From: Chelativorans sp. YIM 93263 | GTDB lineage: Bacteria; Pseudomonadota; Alphaproteobacteria; Rhizobiales; Rhizobiaceae | Assembly: GCF_028767125.1 (NCBI RefSeq) | Contig: NZ_JAKCWP010000006.1 | Location: forward strand, 210,001 to 261,421 | Reading direction: 5' to 3' | DNA length: 51,421 bases | Shown: piece by piece, positions 28,016 through 37,632 of the stretch | How the letters are laid out: each line of letters begins with the position of its first letter | How positions within the stretch are numbered: position 1 is the first letter of the stretch | Program-made: the position numbers and the translations under genes | The notes under the pieces: generated by a model | Database searches by the model: none | Seen by the model: the letters and a program-made list of their open reading frames with translations, nothing else | Told to the model about the DNA's origin: nothing

Positions 28016-28459
28016 TCATGCTCCGTGCAGCGGCCGGTCATCCACCGTTTCCTCAATCCGCGCCATATCGTCGTCCGACAGCCCGAAATGGTGTCCGAGT
28101 TCGTGGATCAGTACATGGGCGACGATATCGCCCAGCGTCTCGTCGTTCTCGGTCCAGTAGTCGAGGATCGCGCGGCGGTACAGCGTGATGCGGTTCGGCC
28201 CCTCACCGGTGGCCGGGTTCCAGCGTTCGGCGATTCCGAGCCCCTCGAAAAGGCCGAGCAGGTCAAATGGCGTTTCCAGCGCCAGATGGTCCATAATCTC
28301 CTCGCTGGGAAACTCGGCGACCCTAATGATGACGTCACCCGTCAGCTTACGAAAATCATCCGGCAGATTGGCATAGGTTTCCATCGCCAGAAGTTCGATT
28401 TCCGAAAGTGAGGGGGAAAGCTGGTTTTGCCAGGCTCGTGTCTGATAATTGCGTGCCAT
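28016..28459 (-). CDS. Minimal zincin metallopeptidase-like protein
   Basis: 147 residues. The motif VLIHELGHHFGLSDDDM fits HExxHxxGxxD, with two His and an Asp as zinc ligands, and is typical of the short proteobacterial family once called DUF1025 (zincin-like metallopeptidase). The N-terminal half has ANLPDDFRKLTGDVIIRVAEF and the middle TLYRRAILDYW. No signal peptide is seen, so it is probably cytoplasmic. Known members lack an established substrate. It is divergent from imuA; the 182 bases between carry a LexA box. Confidence 0.85.
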   Translation of the reverse strand: MARNYQTRAWQNQLSPSLSEIELLAMETYANLPDDFRKLTGDVIIRVAEFPSEEIMDHLALETPFDLLGLFEGLGIAERWNPATGEGPNRITLYRRAILDYWTENDETLGDIVAHVLIHELGHHFGLSDDDMARIEETVDDRPLHGA

Positions 28460-28605
28460 TTTTTACCCTTTGACGCGCATATAGCGCTTTCGGAGCCAGG
28501 ATTCGAGAGTGCTCTGCACAACAGCCGCTTAAGGGCCGAAGATAAGTGCCGCGCCGAAGGAATAAAATCCTTCTTGACTCTCGGAGCAAGGTTTGGAATC
28601 CATAA

Positions 28606-28620
28606 GAACATAACAGGAAC
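28606..28620 (+). promoter_or_regulatory. LexA (SOS) box for imuA-imuB-dnaE2
   Basis: GAAC (28606-28609), seven bases, GAAC (28617-28620) is an exact match to the alphaproteobacterial LexA operator, a direct repeat GTTC/GAAC with N7. It lies 22 bases before the imuA ATG, so the cassette should be induced by DNA damage. TTGACT at 28574-28579 may be the -35 of its promoter. Confidence 0.85.
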
Positions 28621-28641
28621 ATTTCGTCAGGAGCGAACGGC

Positions 28642-29625
28642 ATGGCACGCTTTGCCATGGCGCAGGAGAAGATTTATGCCTTGCGTCGGGAAATAGCCAG
28701 GATCGAGGGCCGACAGCCCGAGCGGTTTGCTGCGCCGACAGAGAATGGCGGTGAAACCGTTCTGCGCCATGACGGGCGGGCAGAGGGCTTGCATGTCCCG
28801 ACATTCACGGAAACAGGCACGCCGCATTTCGATGCTGCACTTGGCGGCGGTCTGCAGCAGGCTGCCCTTACGGAAATCGTCGGCCGTGAAAGCCGCGACG
28901 GCGGCATCGTTTCCGGCTTTGCCCTGGCCCTGGCAGCCATGGCGTCCCGGAATGGCCGCGATGAAGAGCAGCGGCCCCGGCCGGTTCTCTGGGTCGGCAT
29001 GGCGGATATGCTCCTTGAGACCGGCTTTCCCTATGCGCCCGGCGTGGAGCAATTCTTCGATCTGGCGCCCGATCGCCTCCTTATGACATGCGCAAGGCGG
29101 CTTGAAGATGCGCTCTGGGTGGCCGAAGAGGCGGCCCAATCGGGCGGACTTTCCGCAGTGTTCCTGGAAATTCGCGGCAACCCCGCCCGCCTCGACCTGA
29201 CGGCCACCCGGCGCCTGCACCACCGGGCGCGGGAGGCGGGCCGTCCCGTTTTCCTCATCCGCCATTCGGCCGAACCGGAGCCCACGGCCGCGCCCACGCG
29301 CCTTGTCATTTCTCCTGCGCCTTCATCCCCGCGGGAGACCCTGGCCGGCGCACTCTCCCGCTCCATCGGCCCTCCGGCTTTTTCCGTCGCCCTGGCCAGG
29401 AGCCGGATCGGAAGAAACGAAAACTTCCTACTGGAATGGAACCCTCATGATTTCACTTTCCGGGAAAGAGTCTCCATCAGAGACCGACCTGTTCAGGAAA
29501 ATGCCCGAACATCAGGGCCGCAGGATCCTCGCGGTCTGGTTCCCGCATCTTCCGTCAGATCGGGTTCTGCGGCGCAGGCATGGGGCGGATTGGCGCCTCA
29601 GAGAAGGAAAAGGCGCGCAGGTTGA
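28642..29625 (+). CDS. imuA: ImuA, RecA-like accessory protein of the translesion cassette
   Basis: 327 residues. ImuA proteins are RecA/SulA-like and needed with ImuB and DnaE2 for damage-induced mutagenesis. Visible features: KIYALRREIARIEG at the start, HFDAALGGGLQQAALTEIVG, then VLWVGMADMLLETGFPYAPG and SVALARSRIGRNENFLLEW near the end. A classical Walker A is not seen. AGGAG lies eight bases before the ATG, and a LexA box stands just upstream. The last 125 bases overlap the start of imuB in another frame, so the C-terminal ~40 residues are low-complexity and shared. Confidence 0.88.
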   Translation: MARFAMAQEKIYALRREIARIEGRQPERFAAPTENGGETVLRHDGRAEGLHVPTFTETGTPHFDAALGGGLQQAALTEIVGRESRDGGIVSGFALALAAMASRNGRDEEQRPRPVLWVGMADMLLETGFPYAPGVEQFFDLAPDRLLMTCARRLEDALWVAEEAAQSGGLSAVFLEIRGNPARLDLTATRRLHHRAREAGRPVFLIRHSAEPEPTAAPTRLVISPAPSSPRETLAGALSRSIGPPAFSVALARSRIGRNENFLLEWNPHDFTFRERVSIRDRPVQENARTSGPQDPRGLVPASSVRSGSAAQAWGGLAPQRRKRRAG

Positions 29626-31093
29626 TTTTCCGCCGTTGGTCATCAGCCACCGCCAGGAGAACGCCCAACGCATCATGGCTCTGGATGAAAGCGCCGAAAG
29701 TCTCGGCCTCAGGCCGGGAACAGGCATTGCCGATGCACGGGCCATGCATCCGCAGATCGAGATTCTCGAAGCCGATCCGGATGCGGACAGGCGATTGCTG
29801 GAGAGCCTGGCGGATTGGTGCGACCGCTTCACGCCATTAGTGGGGCTTGATGGCCGGGACGGCCTTTTTCTCGACATCAGCGGCTGCGCGCATCTTTTCG
29901 GCGGGGAAGATGCGATGCTGGACGAGATTGTTCATCGCCTTTCCGGGCAGGGCTTCGATGTGCGTGCCGGCCTCGCTTCAACGCCAGGGGTGGCCTGGGC
30001 CGCTGCCCGTTATTTTGAAGGAAGCAACCGCAATGTGCCGGCGGGCGCGGAGGAGGAGAGGCTTTCTCCCTTGCCGCTTTCCGCCCTGCGTATAGACGGA
30101 AAGACCCGAACAAACCTTGAGAGCGTCGGCTTGCGCCATGTCGGAGCACTGCTTTGCGCTCCTCGTGCGCCACTCTCCCGCCGTTTTGGACGCATGTTGC
30201 TCACCCAGCTGGACCAGGCCTTGGGAACAGTCGAGGAGGTCACCTCTCCCCGTCTTCCCGTGGCGCCGCTTTCCGTCGAACGCCGCCTGGCGGAATCGAT
30301 CGGCACCATAGAGGGTATTGAACAATTGATCCTGCTTCTTGCCCGGTCTTTGAAAGACGATCTGGAACGGCGCGGCGAGGGTGCAAGGCGCCTGCAGCTT
30401 TCTCTTTTCCGTGTTGACGGTGTCGTAAGGCGCATCCCGGTGGGCACTGCCCGCCCGATGCGCGACCCACAAGCCATTGCACGGCTCTTTCACGAGCGCT
30501 TGACGGCGCTCGAAAACAGTCTGGATCCCGGTTACGGTTTCGATCTTCTGCGCCTGTCGGTTATCGTCGCCAGACCATTTTCCACATCACAGGCGGATTT
30601 CTCGGGACAGTCTGCGCGGGAAGAGGAGGGACTTTCCCTGCTCACCGACCGCATTCGCGCGCGGCTCGGCAGCAGCGCTATTCTGTCCCCTGCCCTGGCT
30701 GAAAGTCATGTGCCCGAGCGCAGGGCTCGGTTCAGGCCCTTGTGTGATGATGTGCCCGGCAAGCCCGCGAAAACCGTCCCCTCGCATGGTGCACCACCGA
30801 CAAGCCCCCGCCCCATCCGCCTTCTGGAGAAGCCTGAACCGGTCGAGGCTTCGGCAGAGGTTCCCGAAGGCCCGCCCCTTTCCTTTCGCTGGCGGCGCGC
30901 GCTTTACCGCGTGGCCCGCGCCGAGGGGCCGGAACGCATCGCCTCCGAGTGGTGGCTTGAAGATACGCCCGCGCCCGAGCGGGACTATTTCCGTATCGAG
31001 GATGTTGAGGGCCGCCGCTACTGGCTCTACCGGGAAGGACGCTATGGAGATGCCACCGCGCCGCGCTGGTTCCTGCACGGGATTTTCCCATGA
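29501..31093 (+). CDS. imuB: ImuB, Y-family polymerase-like protein
   Basis: 530 residues from the ATG at 29501 ([21 protein letters not shown]); an ATG at 29447 is an alternative. It is a DinB/UmuC fold, but the metal-binding acids are absent: WFPHLPSD replaces the DxDxFF start, and [19 protein letters not shown] stands for the usual SIDEAFLD. It is thus a non-catalytic hub. A QLSLF pentapeptide at residues 299-303 matches the beta-clamp-binding consensus, and ImuB is known to contact the clamp and DnaE2. It overlaps imuA by 125 bases and dnaE2 by four (ATGA). Confidence 0.9.
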   Translation: MPEHQGRRILAVWFPHLPSDRVLRRRHGADWRLREGKGAQVDFPPLVISHRQENAQRIMALDESAESLGLRPGTGIADARAMHPQIEILEADPDADRRLLESLADWCDRFTPLVGLDGRDGLFLDISGCAHLFGGEDAMLDEIVHRLSGQGFDVRAGLASTPGVAWAAARYFEGSNRNVPAGAEEERLSPLPLSALRIDGKTRTNLESVGLRHVGALLCAPRAPLSRRFGRMLLTQLDQALGTVEEVTSPRLPVAPLSVERRLAESIGTIEGIEQLILLLARSLKDDLERRGEGARRLQLSLFRVDGVVRRIPVGTARPMRDPQAIARLFHERLTALENSLDPGYGFDLLRLSVIVARPFSTSQADFSGQSAREEEGLSLLTDRIRARLGSSAILSPALAESHVPERRARFRPLCDDVPGKPAKTVPSHGAPPTSPRPIRLLEKPEPVEASAEVPEGPPLSFRWRRALYRVARAEGPERIASEWWLEDTPAPERDYFRIEDVEGRRYWLYREGRYGDATAPRWFLHGIFP

Positions 31094-34000
31094 GCGCGAC
31101 CGCAACCCCTGCCTATGCCGAATTCGCCGTGCAGTCGAATTTCTCCTTTCTGCGCGGTGCTTCGAGGCCGGAAGAGCTGGTCGTCGCGGCCAAGCTGCTC
31201 GGCTTTTCCGCTGTTGGTCTCGCCGACTGCAACACCGTGGCGGGCGTGGTGCGGGCGTGGAGCCAGTCCAGAAACATCGTCCTGGAGGAAGGGGACGAGC
31301 CAACCTCGATTCCCTATCATCCCGGCTGCCGGCTCGTCTTTGCCGACGGCACGCCGGACATTCTCGCCTATCCGCAGGATCGCCGGGGCTGGGGTCATCT
31401 CTGCCGCATGCTGACACAGGCGAATATGCGCGAGGAAAGCGAGAAGGGAGCGCCTATCCTTCTCGTGGACGATCTCTTCGAATGGGGAGAGCGCATCTCC
31501 CTCGCCGTCCTGCCTGTGCTTGATAAGCCGACCGAGGAAACGCTCGCTTTCCTCAAGCGCCTGAAGGACCGGTTCGGGCGTTCCGTCTGGCTTGCCGTGG
31601 CAGCCTGTTATGATGGGGATGACCGTTTCCGGCTGGCCCAGGCGGCAAACATGGCGGAGGCATCCCGCCTGCCGATGATGGCGGTCAACAATGTGCTCTA
31701 TCACGCGGCGGAAAAGCGTCCGCTGCAGGATGTGCTCACCGCTATCCGGCTGAACGTACCAGTCTCAGAGGCAGGCTTTGCCCTTGAGGCCAATGCCGAA
31801 CGCCACCTGAAGCCGCCGGAGGAAATGACACATCTTTTCCGTCACTATCCCGAGGCGCTCATCGAGACGCAACGATTTGCTGAGAGCCTGTCGTTTTCGC
31901 TTGGGGAACTCAAGCACAACTATCCCGACGAGCCCACCGAATCCGGCCTTCCGGCCCAGGAAGAACTCGAGCGCCTTACCTGGGAAGGGGCGCAGGAGCG
32001 CTTCGAGGGCGACGTTCCCGAGAAGATGAAGAAGCTCATTCGCAAGGAGCTGGCGCTTGTCGAAGAACAAAATTATGCGCGCTATTTTCTCACCGTCCAC
32101 GACATCATGCGGTTTGCGCGCGCAGAAGGAATCTTGTGCCAGGGACGCGGCTCGGCGGCCAATTCCATCATCTGCTACTGTCTGCGCATTACGGATGTCG
32201 GGCCCGACATCATGGATCACCTGCTCGAGCGCTTCATCTCCGCGGAACGCGGCGAGCCGCCCGATATCGACGTGGATTTCGAGCACGATCGGCGCGACGA
32301 GGTCATCGCCTATATCTACAAGAAATACAGCCAGAAACACACCGCGCTTGCCGCCTCGGTGGTCACCTATCGCGGTCGCTCGGCGCTCAGGGAAGTGGCC
32401 AAGGCGCTCGGCCTTTCCGAGGATGTCATGACGGCGCTTTCCGGCTCGATCTGGGGCTGGTCAAGTGCCGAGGTTGGCGACATGGAGACCGGGGCCGCCG
32501 GCCTCGATAAGACCGACCCCCGGACAAGGCATCTGGTCGAACGCGCCAATGAAATCCTGGGTTTCCCGCGCCACCTGTCCCAGCATGTGGGCGGCTTCGT
32601 CATCACAAAAGACAGACTCGACGAGATCGTCCCCATCGTGAAGACGGCGATGGAGGAGCGCAAGATGGTCGAGTGGGACAAGGACGACCTCGATGCCGTC
32701 GGCCTCCTCAAAGTCGATGTTCTGGCGCTCGGCATGCTCTCCTGCCTGCGCCGGGCCTTCGACATTCTGGAGCAGAACTATCCAACCGATTTTGGCGAAA
32801 GGCTGACGCTCGCGACAATTCCGAAGGAAAGAAAGCCCGTCTATGACATGATCAGCCGCGCCGACACGATCGGTGTGTTCCAGGTTGAATCCCGGGCACA
32901 AATGTCAATGCTCCCGCGCCTGAAGCCGAAGGAATTCTACGATCTTGTCATCGAGGTGGCCATTGTGCGGCCTGGGCCGATCCAGGGCGATATGGTGCAT
33001 CCCTATCTGCGCCGGCGCGAAGGAAAGGAGCCTATCGTATATCACAGCGAAGTGCTGGAACGCATCCTGCGCAAAACGCTGGGTGTCCCTCTGTTCCAAG
33101 AACAGGCGATGAAAATCGCCATTGAGGCCGGTGGTTTCGAACCCTGGGAAGCCGACCAATTGCGGCGTGCCATGGCGACCTTCAAGCGAACGGGGACCAT
33201 TCGCAATTACAAGAAAAAGATGATCGATGGCATGGAGGCGCGCGGCTATCCGCGCGAGTTCGCCGAACGCTGCTTCAAGCAGATCGAAGGTTTTGGCGAG
33301 TACGGCTTTCCCGAAAGTCACGCCGCCTCCTTCGCGCTCCTTGTCTATGCCTCCGCCTGGTTCAAGGCCTATTATCCGGATGTCTTCTGCGCGGCGATCC
33401 TCAATTCCCAGCCCATGGGTTTTTATGCGCCCGCACAGCTCGTGCGCGATGCGCGTGAGCATGGGGTGGAGGTCCGGCCCGTGGATATCAACGCCTCCGA
33501 ATGGGACTGCACCCTGGAGAACGCGCCCTTCGATCCCGCCCGCGTAGCTGCACGCCATGCAGATATGCGCGTCACGATCGAGAGCCGGCATGCCGTCCGG
33601 CTCGGCTTTTGCCAGATCAAGGGCCTGTCCAAGACCGACATGGAACGGTTCGTCGCCAATCGCGGGGAAGGCTATGTCTCGGTTCATGATCTATGGTTGC
33701 GCTCGGGCCTGACCCGGAGCGCGATTACGCGCCTTGCGGAGGCGGACGCATTTCGCTCGCTCGGCCTCGACAGGCGCGCAGCGCTCTGGGCGGTCCAGGC
33801 GCTGGATGATGCCCGACTGGCCGAGCGGCTGCCGCTTCTGGACCGACCCGATCTCGACCATGCCGAACGAGAGCCGGAAATGCGTCTGCCTGCCATGCCG
33901 CTCGGCGAGCATGTGGTCCATGACTATCGGGCGCTGGGGCTCTCCCTCAAGGCGCATCCCGTCTCCTTCCTGCGTCGCAGGCTCGACAGGGAGGCAGTCG

Positions 34001-34419
34001 TTCCCAATGCCCGTCTGGAAGACCTGCGCAATGGCCGGCGCGTTTCCGTTGCCGGAATTGTGCTCATCCGCCAGCGACCCGGCACGGCCAACGTCATCTT
34101 CATGACCATCGAGGATGAAACGGGTGTCGCAAACATTGTCGTCTGGGACAAAGTGTTCAAGCAATTTCGGCCGCAGGTTCTGGGCGCGCGTTTCGTGCGG
34201 GTCACCGGAAAGCTGCAAATCGCCTCCGGTGTCATTCATGTCATCGCCGAGCGTATCGAGGACCGGAGTGGAATGCTCGGCGCCCTCCTGCGTGACGACG
34301 AACAACTGGAGGATTACGTGCGCACCGAAACGGTTTCACAGAAGCGTCCGGAGTTCCATGCGGCGCTGCCGCATTCTAACGCGGTGGCCGTCATGCCCAA
34401 GGGGCGAAACTTCCATTGA
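31090..34419 (+). CDS. dnaE2: Error-prone DNA polymerase DnaE2 (ImuC)
   Basis: 1109 residues. This is the DnaE-type polymerase of the SOS mutasome, used for translesion synthesis with ImuA and ImuB. The N terminus is a PHP domain (about 8-220, [21 protein letters not shown]); the catalytic site PDIDVDF is at residues 391-397, with Asp392, Asp394 and Asp396; [14 protein letters not shown] and [12 protein letters not shown] are also characteristic. The C-terminal OB domain ([18 protein letters not shown]) is present. It overlaps imuB by four bases. The gene is followed by convergent genes. Confidence 0.95.
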   Translation: MSATATPAYAEFAVQSNFSFLRGASRPEELVVAAKLLGFSAVGLADCNTVAGVVRAWSQSRNIVLEEGDEPTSIPYHPGCRLVFADGTPDILAYPQDRRGWGHLCRMLTQANMREESEKGAPILLVDDLFEWGERISLAVLPVLDKPTEETLAFLKRLKDRFGRSVWLAVAACYDGDDRFRLAQAANMAEASRLPMMAVNNVLYHAAEKRPLQDVLTAIRLNVPVSEAGFALEANAERHLKPPEEMTHLFRHYPEALIETQRFAESLSFSLGELKHNYPDEPTESGLPAQEELERLTWEGAQERFEGDVPEKMKKLIRKELALVEEQNYARYFLTVHDIMRFARAEGILCQGRGSAANSIICYCLRITDVGPDIMDHLLERFISAERGEPPDIDVDFEHDRRDEVIAYIYKKYSQKHTALAASVVTYRGRSALREVAKALGLSEDVMTALSGSIWGWSSAEVGDMETGAAGLDKTDPRTRHLVERANEILGFPRHLSQHVGGFVITKDRLDEIVPIVKTAMEERKMVEWDKDDLDAVGLLKVDVLALGMLSCLRRAFDILEQNYPTDFGERLTLATIPKERKPVYDMISRADTIGVFQVESRAQMSMLPRLKPKEFYDLVIEVAIVRPGPIQGDMVHPYLRRREGKEPIVYHSEVLERILRKTLGVPLFQEQAMKIAIEAGGFEPWEADQLRRAMATFKRTGTIRNYKKKMIDGMEARGYPREFAERCFKQIEGFGEYGFPESHAASFALLVYASAWFKAYYPDVFCAAILNSQPMGFYAPAQLVRDAREHGVEVRPVDINASEWDCTLENAPFDPARVAARHADMRVTIESRHAVRLGFCQIKGLSKTDMERFVANRGEGYVSVHDLWLRSGLTRSAITRLAEADAFRSLGLDRRAALWAVQALDDARLAERLPLLDRPDLDHAEREPEMRLPAMPLGEHVVHDYRALGLSLKAHPVSFLRRRLDREAVVPNARLEDLRNGRRVSVAGIVLIRQRPGTANVIFMTIEDETGVANIVVWDKVFKQFRPQVLGARFVRVTGKLQIASGVIHVIAERIEDRSGMLGALLRDDEQLEDYVRTETVSQKRPEFHAALPHSNAVAVMPKGRNFH

Positions 34420-34422
34420 GAT

Positions 34423-34635
34423 CTATCGGCGTGCTTCGTCTTCACTCAAGGGTCGCGCTTCCGAGGGAAGCATAATCGGCACGCCGTCGCGCACCGGATA
34501 GGCGAGCCGAGCCCCTTTCGAGATAAGTTCATTCCGTGCCGCATCCCACTCGAGCGGCTTCTTGGAAACGGGGCAGACCAGAAGCTGCAGGAGTTTGGGT
34601 TCGACCAGCCTGTGACCTGAATGCTCTTCCGTCAT
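34423..34635 (-). CDS. Trm112-family small protein
   Basis: 70 residues from the ATG at 34635; a GTG 21 bases earlier is possible. [16 protein letters not shown], then [21 protein letters not shown], is the Trm112 pattern. Only the first of the four zinc cysteines is kept (CPVSKKPL), as is normal for bacterial members. Eukaryotic Trm112 activates several methyltransferases; the bacterial role is less defined. The dnaE2 gene ends three bases away on the other strand, and cnoX lies 39 bases upstream. Confidence 0.88.
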   Translation of the reverse strand: MTEEHSGHRLVEPKLLQLLVCPVSKKPLEWDAARNELISKGARLAYPVRDGVPIMLPSEARPLSEDEARR

Positions 34636-34674
34636 TGCCGGTCTATCCCAAAGCACCCTGGGCGTGTTCCGCTC

Positions 34675-35667
34675 CTAGGAAAACAGGAGCGAAGACAACT
34701 TGCGCCGGGCCTTCAGCGACGCCGGATCGCTCATGCCCCACGCTTCGAAAAGCTCGAGCAGCTTGGTTCGTGCGGCCCCGTCCTGCCAGTCACGATCCGC
34801 TTTGATGATCGCAAGCAGGCTGTCGGCGGCTTCGTCGCGATCATCCCGGGCATTCTGGATCAGCGCCAGATCGAAACGCGCCTGATGATCTGAAGGATCG
34901 GCATCGAGTCGCTTCTGCAGCTCGATCGGATCGCCGAGGTCGGCCACCTGCTCGGCAAGCTTGATCTTCGCCTGTACGGCCGCAACCGCAGGAACATCCT
35001 TCTTCGCCTCCGGTACGCGGTCGAGCACGGATTTCGCCTCATCAACCTGCCCGGCTTCGAACAGGAGGTCGGCCAGTCCGCCGAGCGCATCGGCATTTTC
35101 CGGCTCCTGTTGAAGGACCGCTGAATAGATCTGCGCCGCGCCCTGCTGGTCGCCTGCATCGCGCGCCTGGGTGGCCGCGGCAAGCGCCTCTTTCACCTGG
35201 TCCTGGCCACTGCCGGCTGCGAGCTTGTTGATCAATTCGCGTATCTGGCTTTCCGGCACCGCGCCCATGAAGCCGTCGACGGGCTGCCCGTTCTGGAAGG
35301 CGAGCACGGCGGGGATGGATTGAATGCCGAGCTGACCCGCAATGGCGGGATGCTCATCAATGTTCATCTTGACCAGCTTCACCTTGCCGCCGGCTTCGTT
35401 CACCACCTTCTCAAGGATTGGCGTGAGCTGCTTGCACGGACCGCACCAAGGCGCCCAAAAATCCACAAGCACCGGCTGGTTCTTTGATTCCTCGATCACA
35501 TCCTTGGAAAAGGCGGCCGTAGAGGTGTCCTTGATGAGACTGGCTGCTGTCGAGCCGGGTTCTGACAGAACTCCCGGGCTCTGACTGTCTTGCGGCGGTG
35601 TCCCGAAACTGACATTCGTCACCGGCTGGCCACCGCCTCCGCCAAAGGGATTGTCGTGGTCGCTCAT
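34675..35667 (-). CDS. cnoX: CnoX/YbbN-type thioredoxin with TPR-like C terminus
   Basis: 330 residues. A Gly/Asn/Pro-rich N terminus of about 55 residues precedes a thioredoxin domain (about 57-155) with the active site DFWAPWCGPCKQL and the cis-Pro segment IQSIPAVLAFQNG. The rest is helical TPR-like repeats (AAQIYSAVLQQEPENADALG and further). This is the co-chaperone-type thioredoxin CnoX/YbbN, which protects proteins in hypochlorite stress. Unlike E. coli CnoX (SxxC), this one keeps both cysteines, as Caulobacter CnoX does, so it may also reduce disulphides. It is the gene after prdX on the same strand. Confidence 0.9.
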   Translation of the reverse strand: MSDHDNPFGGGGGQPVTNVSFGTPPQDSQSPGVLSEPGSTAASLIKDTSTAAFSKDVIEESKNQPVLVDFWAPWCGPCKQLTPILEKVVNEAGGKVKLVKMNIDEHPAIAGQLGIQSIPAVLAFQNGQPVDGFMGAVPESQIRELINKLAAGSGQDQVKEALAAATQARDAGDQQGAAQIYSAVLQQEPENADALGGLADLLFEAGQVDEAKSVLDRVPEAKKDVPAVAAVQAKIKLAEQVADLGDPIELQKRLDADPSDHQARFDLALIQNARDDRDEAADSLLAIIKADRDWQDGAARTKLLELFEAWGMSDPASLKARRKLSSLLFS

Positions 35668-35686
35668 TGCTGTCCCTTCGTGTGCT

Positions 35687-35704
35687 GCATGCTCTTTAGC
35701 ATGC
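35687..35704. repeat. Perfect seven-base-pair hairpin just upstream of cnoX
   Basis: GCATGCT (35687-35693), loop CTTT, AGCATGC (35698-35704). It lies 20 bases before the cnoX ATG on its transcribed strand and could be a leader hairpin or an operator. Confidence 0.4.
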
Positions 35705-35756
35705 CAATATGACGACTGCCCGCCTCAGGGCAAGCGCAGTGGTCGTGATGTGGCGA

Positions 35757-36254
35757 TTATTGCGAAACTTTCAAGACGAGCGGCTCGTGCCCGACAGCCT
35801 GGAGGAAGGAAAGCAGGTCCGCCTTGCCGATCGAAATCGTTGCCTCATTATGCAGAGGGTGACCATTGATGATGTCGTTTTCCATCAGCGTTTCGTCCAG
35901 CACGACGGTTACCTTGCGTTGCGTATCGTTGATGACGCCGAAGACGGTCACCGCACCCGGCTGGACGCCGAGCGATTCCATAAGCTCATCCGGCTTGCCG
36001 AAGGAGACCCGTCCCGAGGCGCCGATGATCGTGTGAATGGTCTTGAGGTCGACCTCCGCATCCTCGTCAACCGTGACAAGGTAGAAGTTCTTCTTTTTAT
36101 CCTTCAGGAAAAGGTTTTTCGTGTGCCCACCGGGAATCGTACCGCGCAGTGATCGCGATTCTTCCACCGTGAAAAGAGGCGGGTGCTCGTGATGCGCCAC
36201 TTCGAGTCCGAGTTTGGCGAGGTGGCTTAACAATTCTTCCGGAGTTTTCGGCAA
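35757..36254 (-). CDS. Prolyl-tRNA editing-type deacylase (ProX/PrdX, YbaK fold)
   Basis: 165 residues from a TTG at 36254 that follows GGAGGAAAGAAA, an ideal ribosome site; the in-frame ATG further upstream has none. The family (ProX/PrdX) removes mischarged alanine from tRNA-Pro in trans. The pattern HEHPPLFTVEE, then GGHTKNLFLKDKKKNFYLVTV and VSFGKPDELMESLGVQPGAVTVFGVIND, is characteristic, including the catalytic-type Lys in KNLFLKDK. It lies 89 bases upstream of cnoX on the same strand and is divergent from the tRNA-Gly gene. Confidence 0.88.
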   Translation of the reverse strand: MPKTPEELLSHLAKLGLEVAHHEHPPLFTVEESRSLRGTIPGGHTKNLFLKDKKKNFYLVTVDEDAEVDLKTIHTIIGASGRVSFGKPDELMESLGVQPGAVTVFGVINDTQRKVTVVLDETLMENDIINGHPLHNEATISIGKADLLSFLQAVGHEPLVLKVSQ

Positions 36255-36367
36255 TTTCTTTCCTCCGCGCTTTTTAGCAGATCTGTATCGGCTGCACTCC
36301 TGCATTGGCAAGACCGGCATGTGCGGAAAAGAGCGTCGCGGTGTGATGGAAACTTGCGAATTTGCTG

Positions 36368-36398
36368 TTGCATTCGACCGTAACATCAGCCATATAAG
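36368..36398 (+). promoter_or_regulatory. Predicted promoter for tRNA-Gly
   Basis: TTGCAT at 36368-36373 is followed after 17 bases by CATATA (36391-36396), or after 19 bases by TATAAG (36393-36398). A start near 36404 leaves a leader of about 20 bases before the tRNA. Confidence 0.4.
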
Positions 36399-36425
36399 CG
36401 CCGCTTGCGGCATTCGCCGTTATGA

Positions 36426-36500
36426 GCGGGTGTAGCTCAGGGGTAGAGCACAACCTTGCCAAGGTTGGGGTCGAGGGTTCGAATCCCTTCGCCCGCTCCA
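36426..36500 (+). tRNA. tRNA-Gly (anticodon GCC)
   Basis: A full cloverleaf of 75 bases including encoded CCA. The acceptor stem is GCGGGTG / CGCCCGC with one G-U pair, the D arm AGCTCAGGGGTAGAGC, the anticodon stem CAACC / GGTTG with loop TTGCCAA (anticodon GCC), and the T arm GAGGGTTCGAATCCCTT. It reads GGC and GGU codons. I see no copy of its 3' end downstream, so no integrated element is marked here. Confidence 0.96.
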
Positions 36501-36515
36501 GTTTCCAAGTCTTCC

Positions 36516-36539
36516 AAAGCCGCAGAACTCCGCGGCTTT
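36516..36539 (+). terminator. Hairpin after tRNA-Gly, possible terminator
   Basis: AAAGCCGC (36516-36523) and GCGGCTTT (36532-36539) form an eight-base-pair stem with an eight-base loop, 16 bases after the tRNA. The T-run that follows is weak (CGTGCTT). Confidence 0.55.
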
Positions 36540-36775
36540 CGTGCTTCCAAGGCGGTTGAAATCGCGATCCGAAATCCCACCTCAAGTGACCAGGGTTACC
36601 GCGCGGTTACCAGATTGCGGATTCGGCGCAGCGTGAAATCGCTGTGTTCGCCCGCTGTCAGGCGATCAATGATCCACCTCCAGAATGTGAGCGTCAGCCC
36701 GAACGTTACCCCCTTGGGATGGCTCCAGCCCTACTCCCGCAGCCAGTACTCCAATGAAGGACAGTGACTGAACTG

Positions 36776-37192
36776 ATGAGAAAGAATGCTATCCCGGGTT
36801 TCCACGATCGCCGCAAGCACGCGGCGGAGGCACGCCAGGCCATGCTGGAGAAATTCCGTGCGGCGCCGGGGCCGGATGATCCCCGCATGATCGAAAAACG
36901 CCGCGAGCGCGAAGCGATCGCCAAGGCCAGGGCGGAACGGCATGCCGAGCGCGAGCGCGCCCGGCAGGAGCAGGAGGCTGAGCTCGCCCATCAGGCCGAG
37001 ATCGCGGCGAGGACTGCCGCGGACGCCGAGCGCCTTGCCGTCGAGGAAGCGGCGCGCCTTGCCGCCGAAGAGGCCGAGCGCGAGGCTCTTCTCAAGGCCG
37101 AGCAGAAGGCCAGCCGCGACGCGCGCTACGCCGCCCGCAAGGCCGCAAAGAAGGACCGTCGCAAGGGCGGCAGCCGCGAGAGGGGCTACTGA
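36776..37192 (+). CDS. DUF6481-type highly charged protein
   Basis: 138 residues from the ATG at 36776 (MRKNAIPGFHDRRKHAAEAR); the GTG four codons earlier is less likely. The start matches DUF6481, small alphaproteobacterial proteins with a PGF-x-D-R motif and AMLEKFRAAPGPDDP. After that it is one long charged helix of Ala, Glu and Arg (about residues 40-125), probably a coiled coil or single alpha helix, ending in a basic KKDRRKGGSRE tail. Function is unknown; nucleic-acid binding would fit the charge. It is alone on its strand. Confidence 0.8.
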   Translation: MRKNAIPGFHDRRKHAAEARQAMLEKFRAAPGPDDPRMIEKRREREAIAKARAERHAERERARQEQEAELAHQAEIAARTAADAERLAVEEAARLAAEEAEREALLKAEQKASRDARYAARKAAKKDRRKGGSRERGY

Positions 37193-37256
37193 CGGCTGCT
37201 TTCCTGGATGCCTGCAACTATGTCACATCTCCTTGCAGCGGACCAAAAGCTGCGTC

Positions 37257-37430
37257 CTACGGTCCTCCCGCGAGGGCACCGATTACAACCATGGCAAGGT
37301 CGTCGAGATCAATCTCGCCGTCGACGCGGATTCTATGGCCATCCTGTGACACTTTGAGATCGTCGGGCCTGAGCTGCGCCTGACGCTTCAGTTCATCGGC
37401 GATTGCTTCCTTCACTTTCTCTTCCAGCAT
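37257..37430 (-). CDS. Small conserved-looking protein of unknown function
   Basis: 57 residues from the ATG at 37430, which has GGAGAG six bases before it; the frame is open further upstream without a ribosome site. It reads as a helix (LEEKVKEAIADELKRQAQ), two short strands (LKVSQDGHRIRVDGEIDL) and a hydrophobic end (AMVVIGALAGG). I do not recognise it. The balanced charge, the good ribosome site and codon use support a real gene. Confidence 0.55.
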   Translation of the reverse strand: MLEEKVKEAIADELKRQAQLRPDDLKVSQDGHRIRVDGEIDLDDLAMVVIGALAGGP

Positions 37431-37632
37431 ACCGCTCTCCAGGTTAGGTGGTCGGATAGGTGGTAAGTGATGCCGCGCTCCACGAGCTTCGATCGAGCAT
37501 TGGATAAGCACCGCTCTCTCTAAACGCGGAAAGAGCAGTGCTTACGCAGGAAATTAAGAACGGAGGCATGGCACTACCCGCCTGACAATTGCATGAGGGA
37601 AACGGAGTGGCCGGGGAATCCTACGGCTGCCT

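Noticed and set aside
36590-36760. A minus-strand open stretch (FWRWIIDRLTAGEH and following) after tRNA-Gly that might be an integrase remnant
   Set aside because: It is about 40 residues, has no start, and no integrase catalytic residues; there is no repeat of the tRNA end to mark an attachment site.
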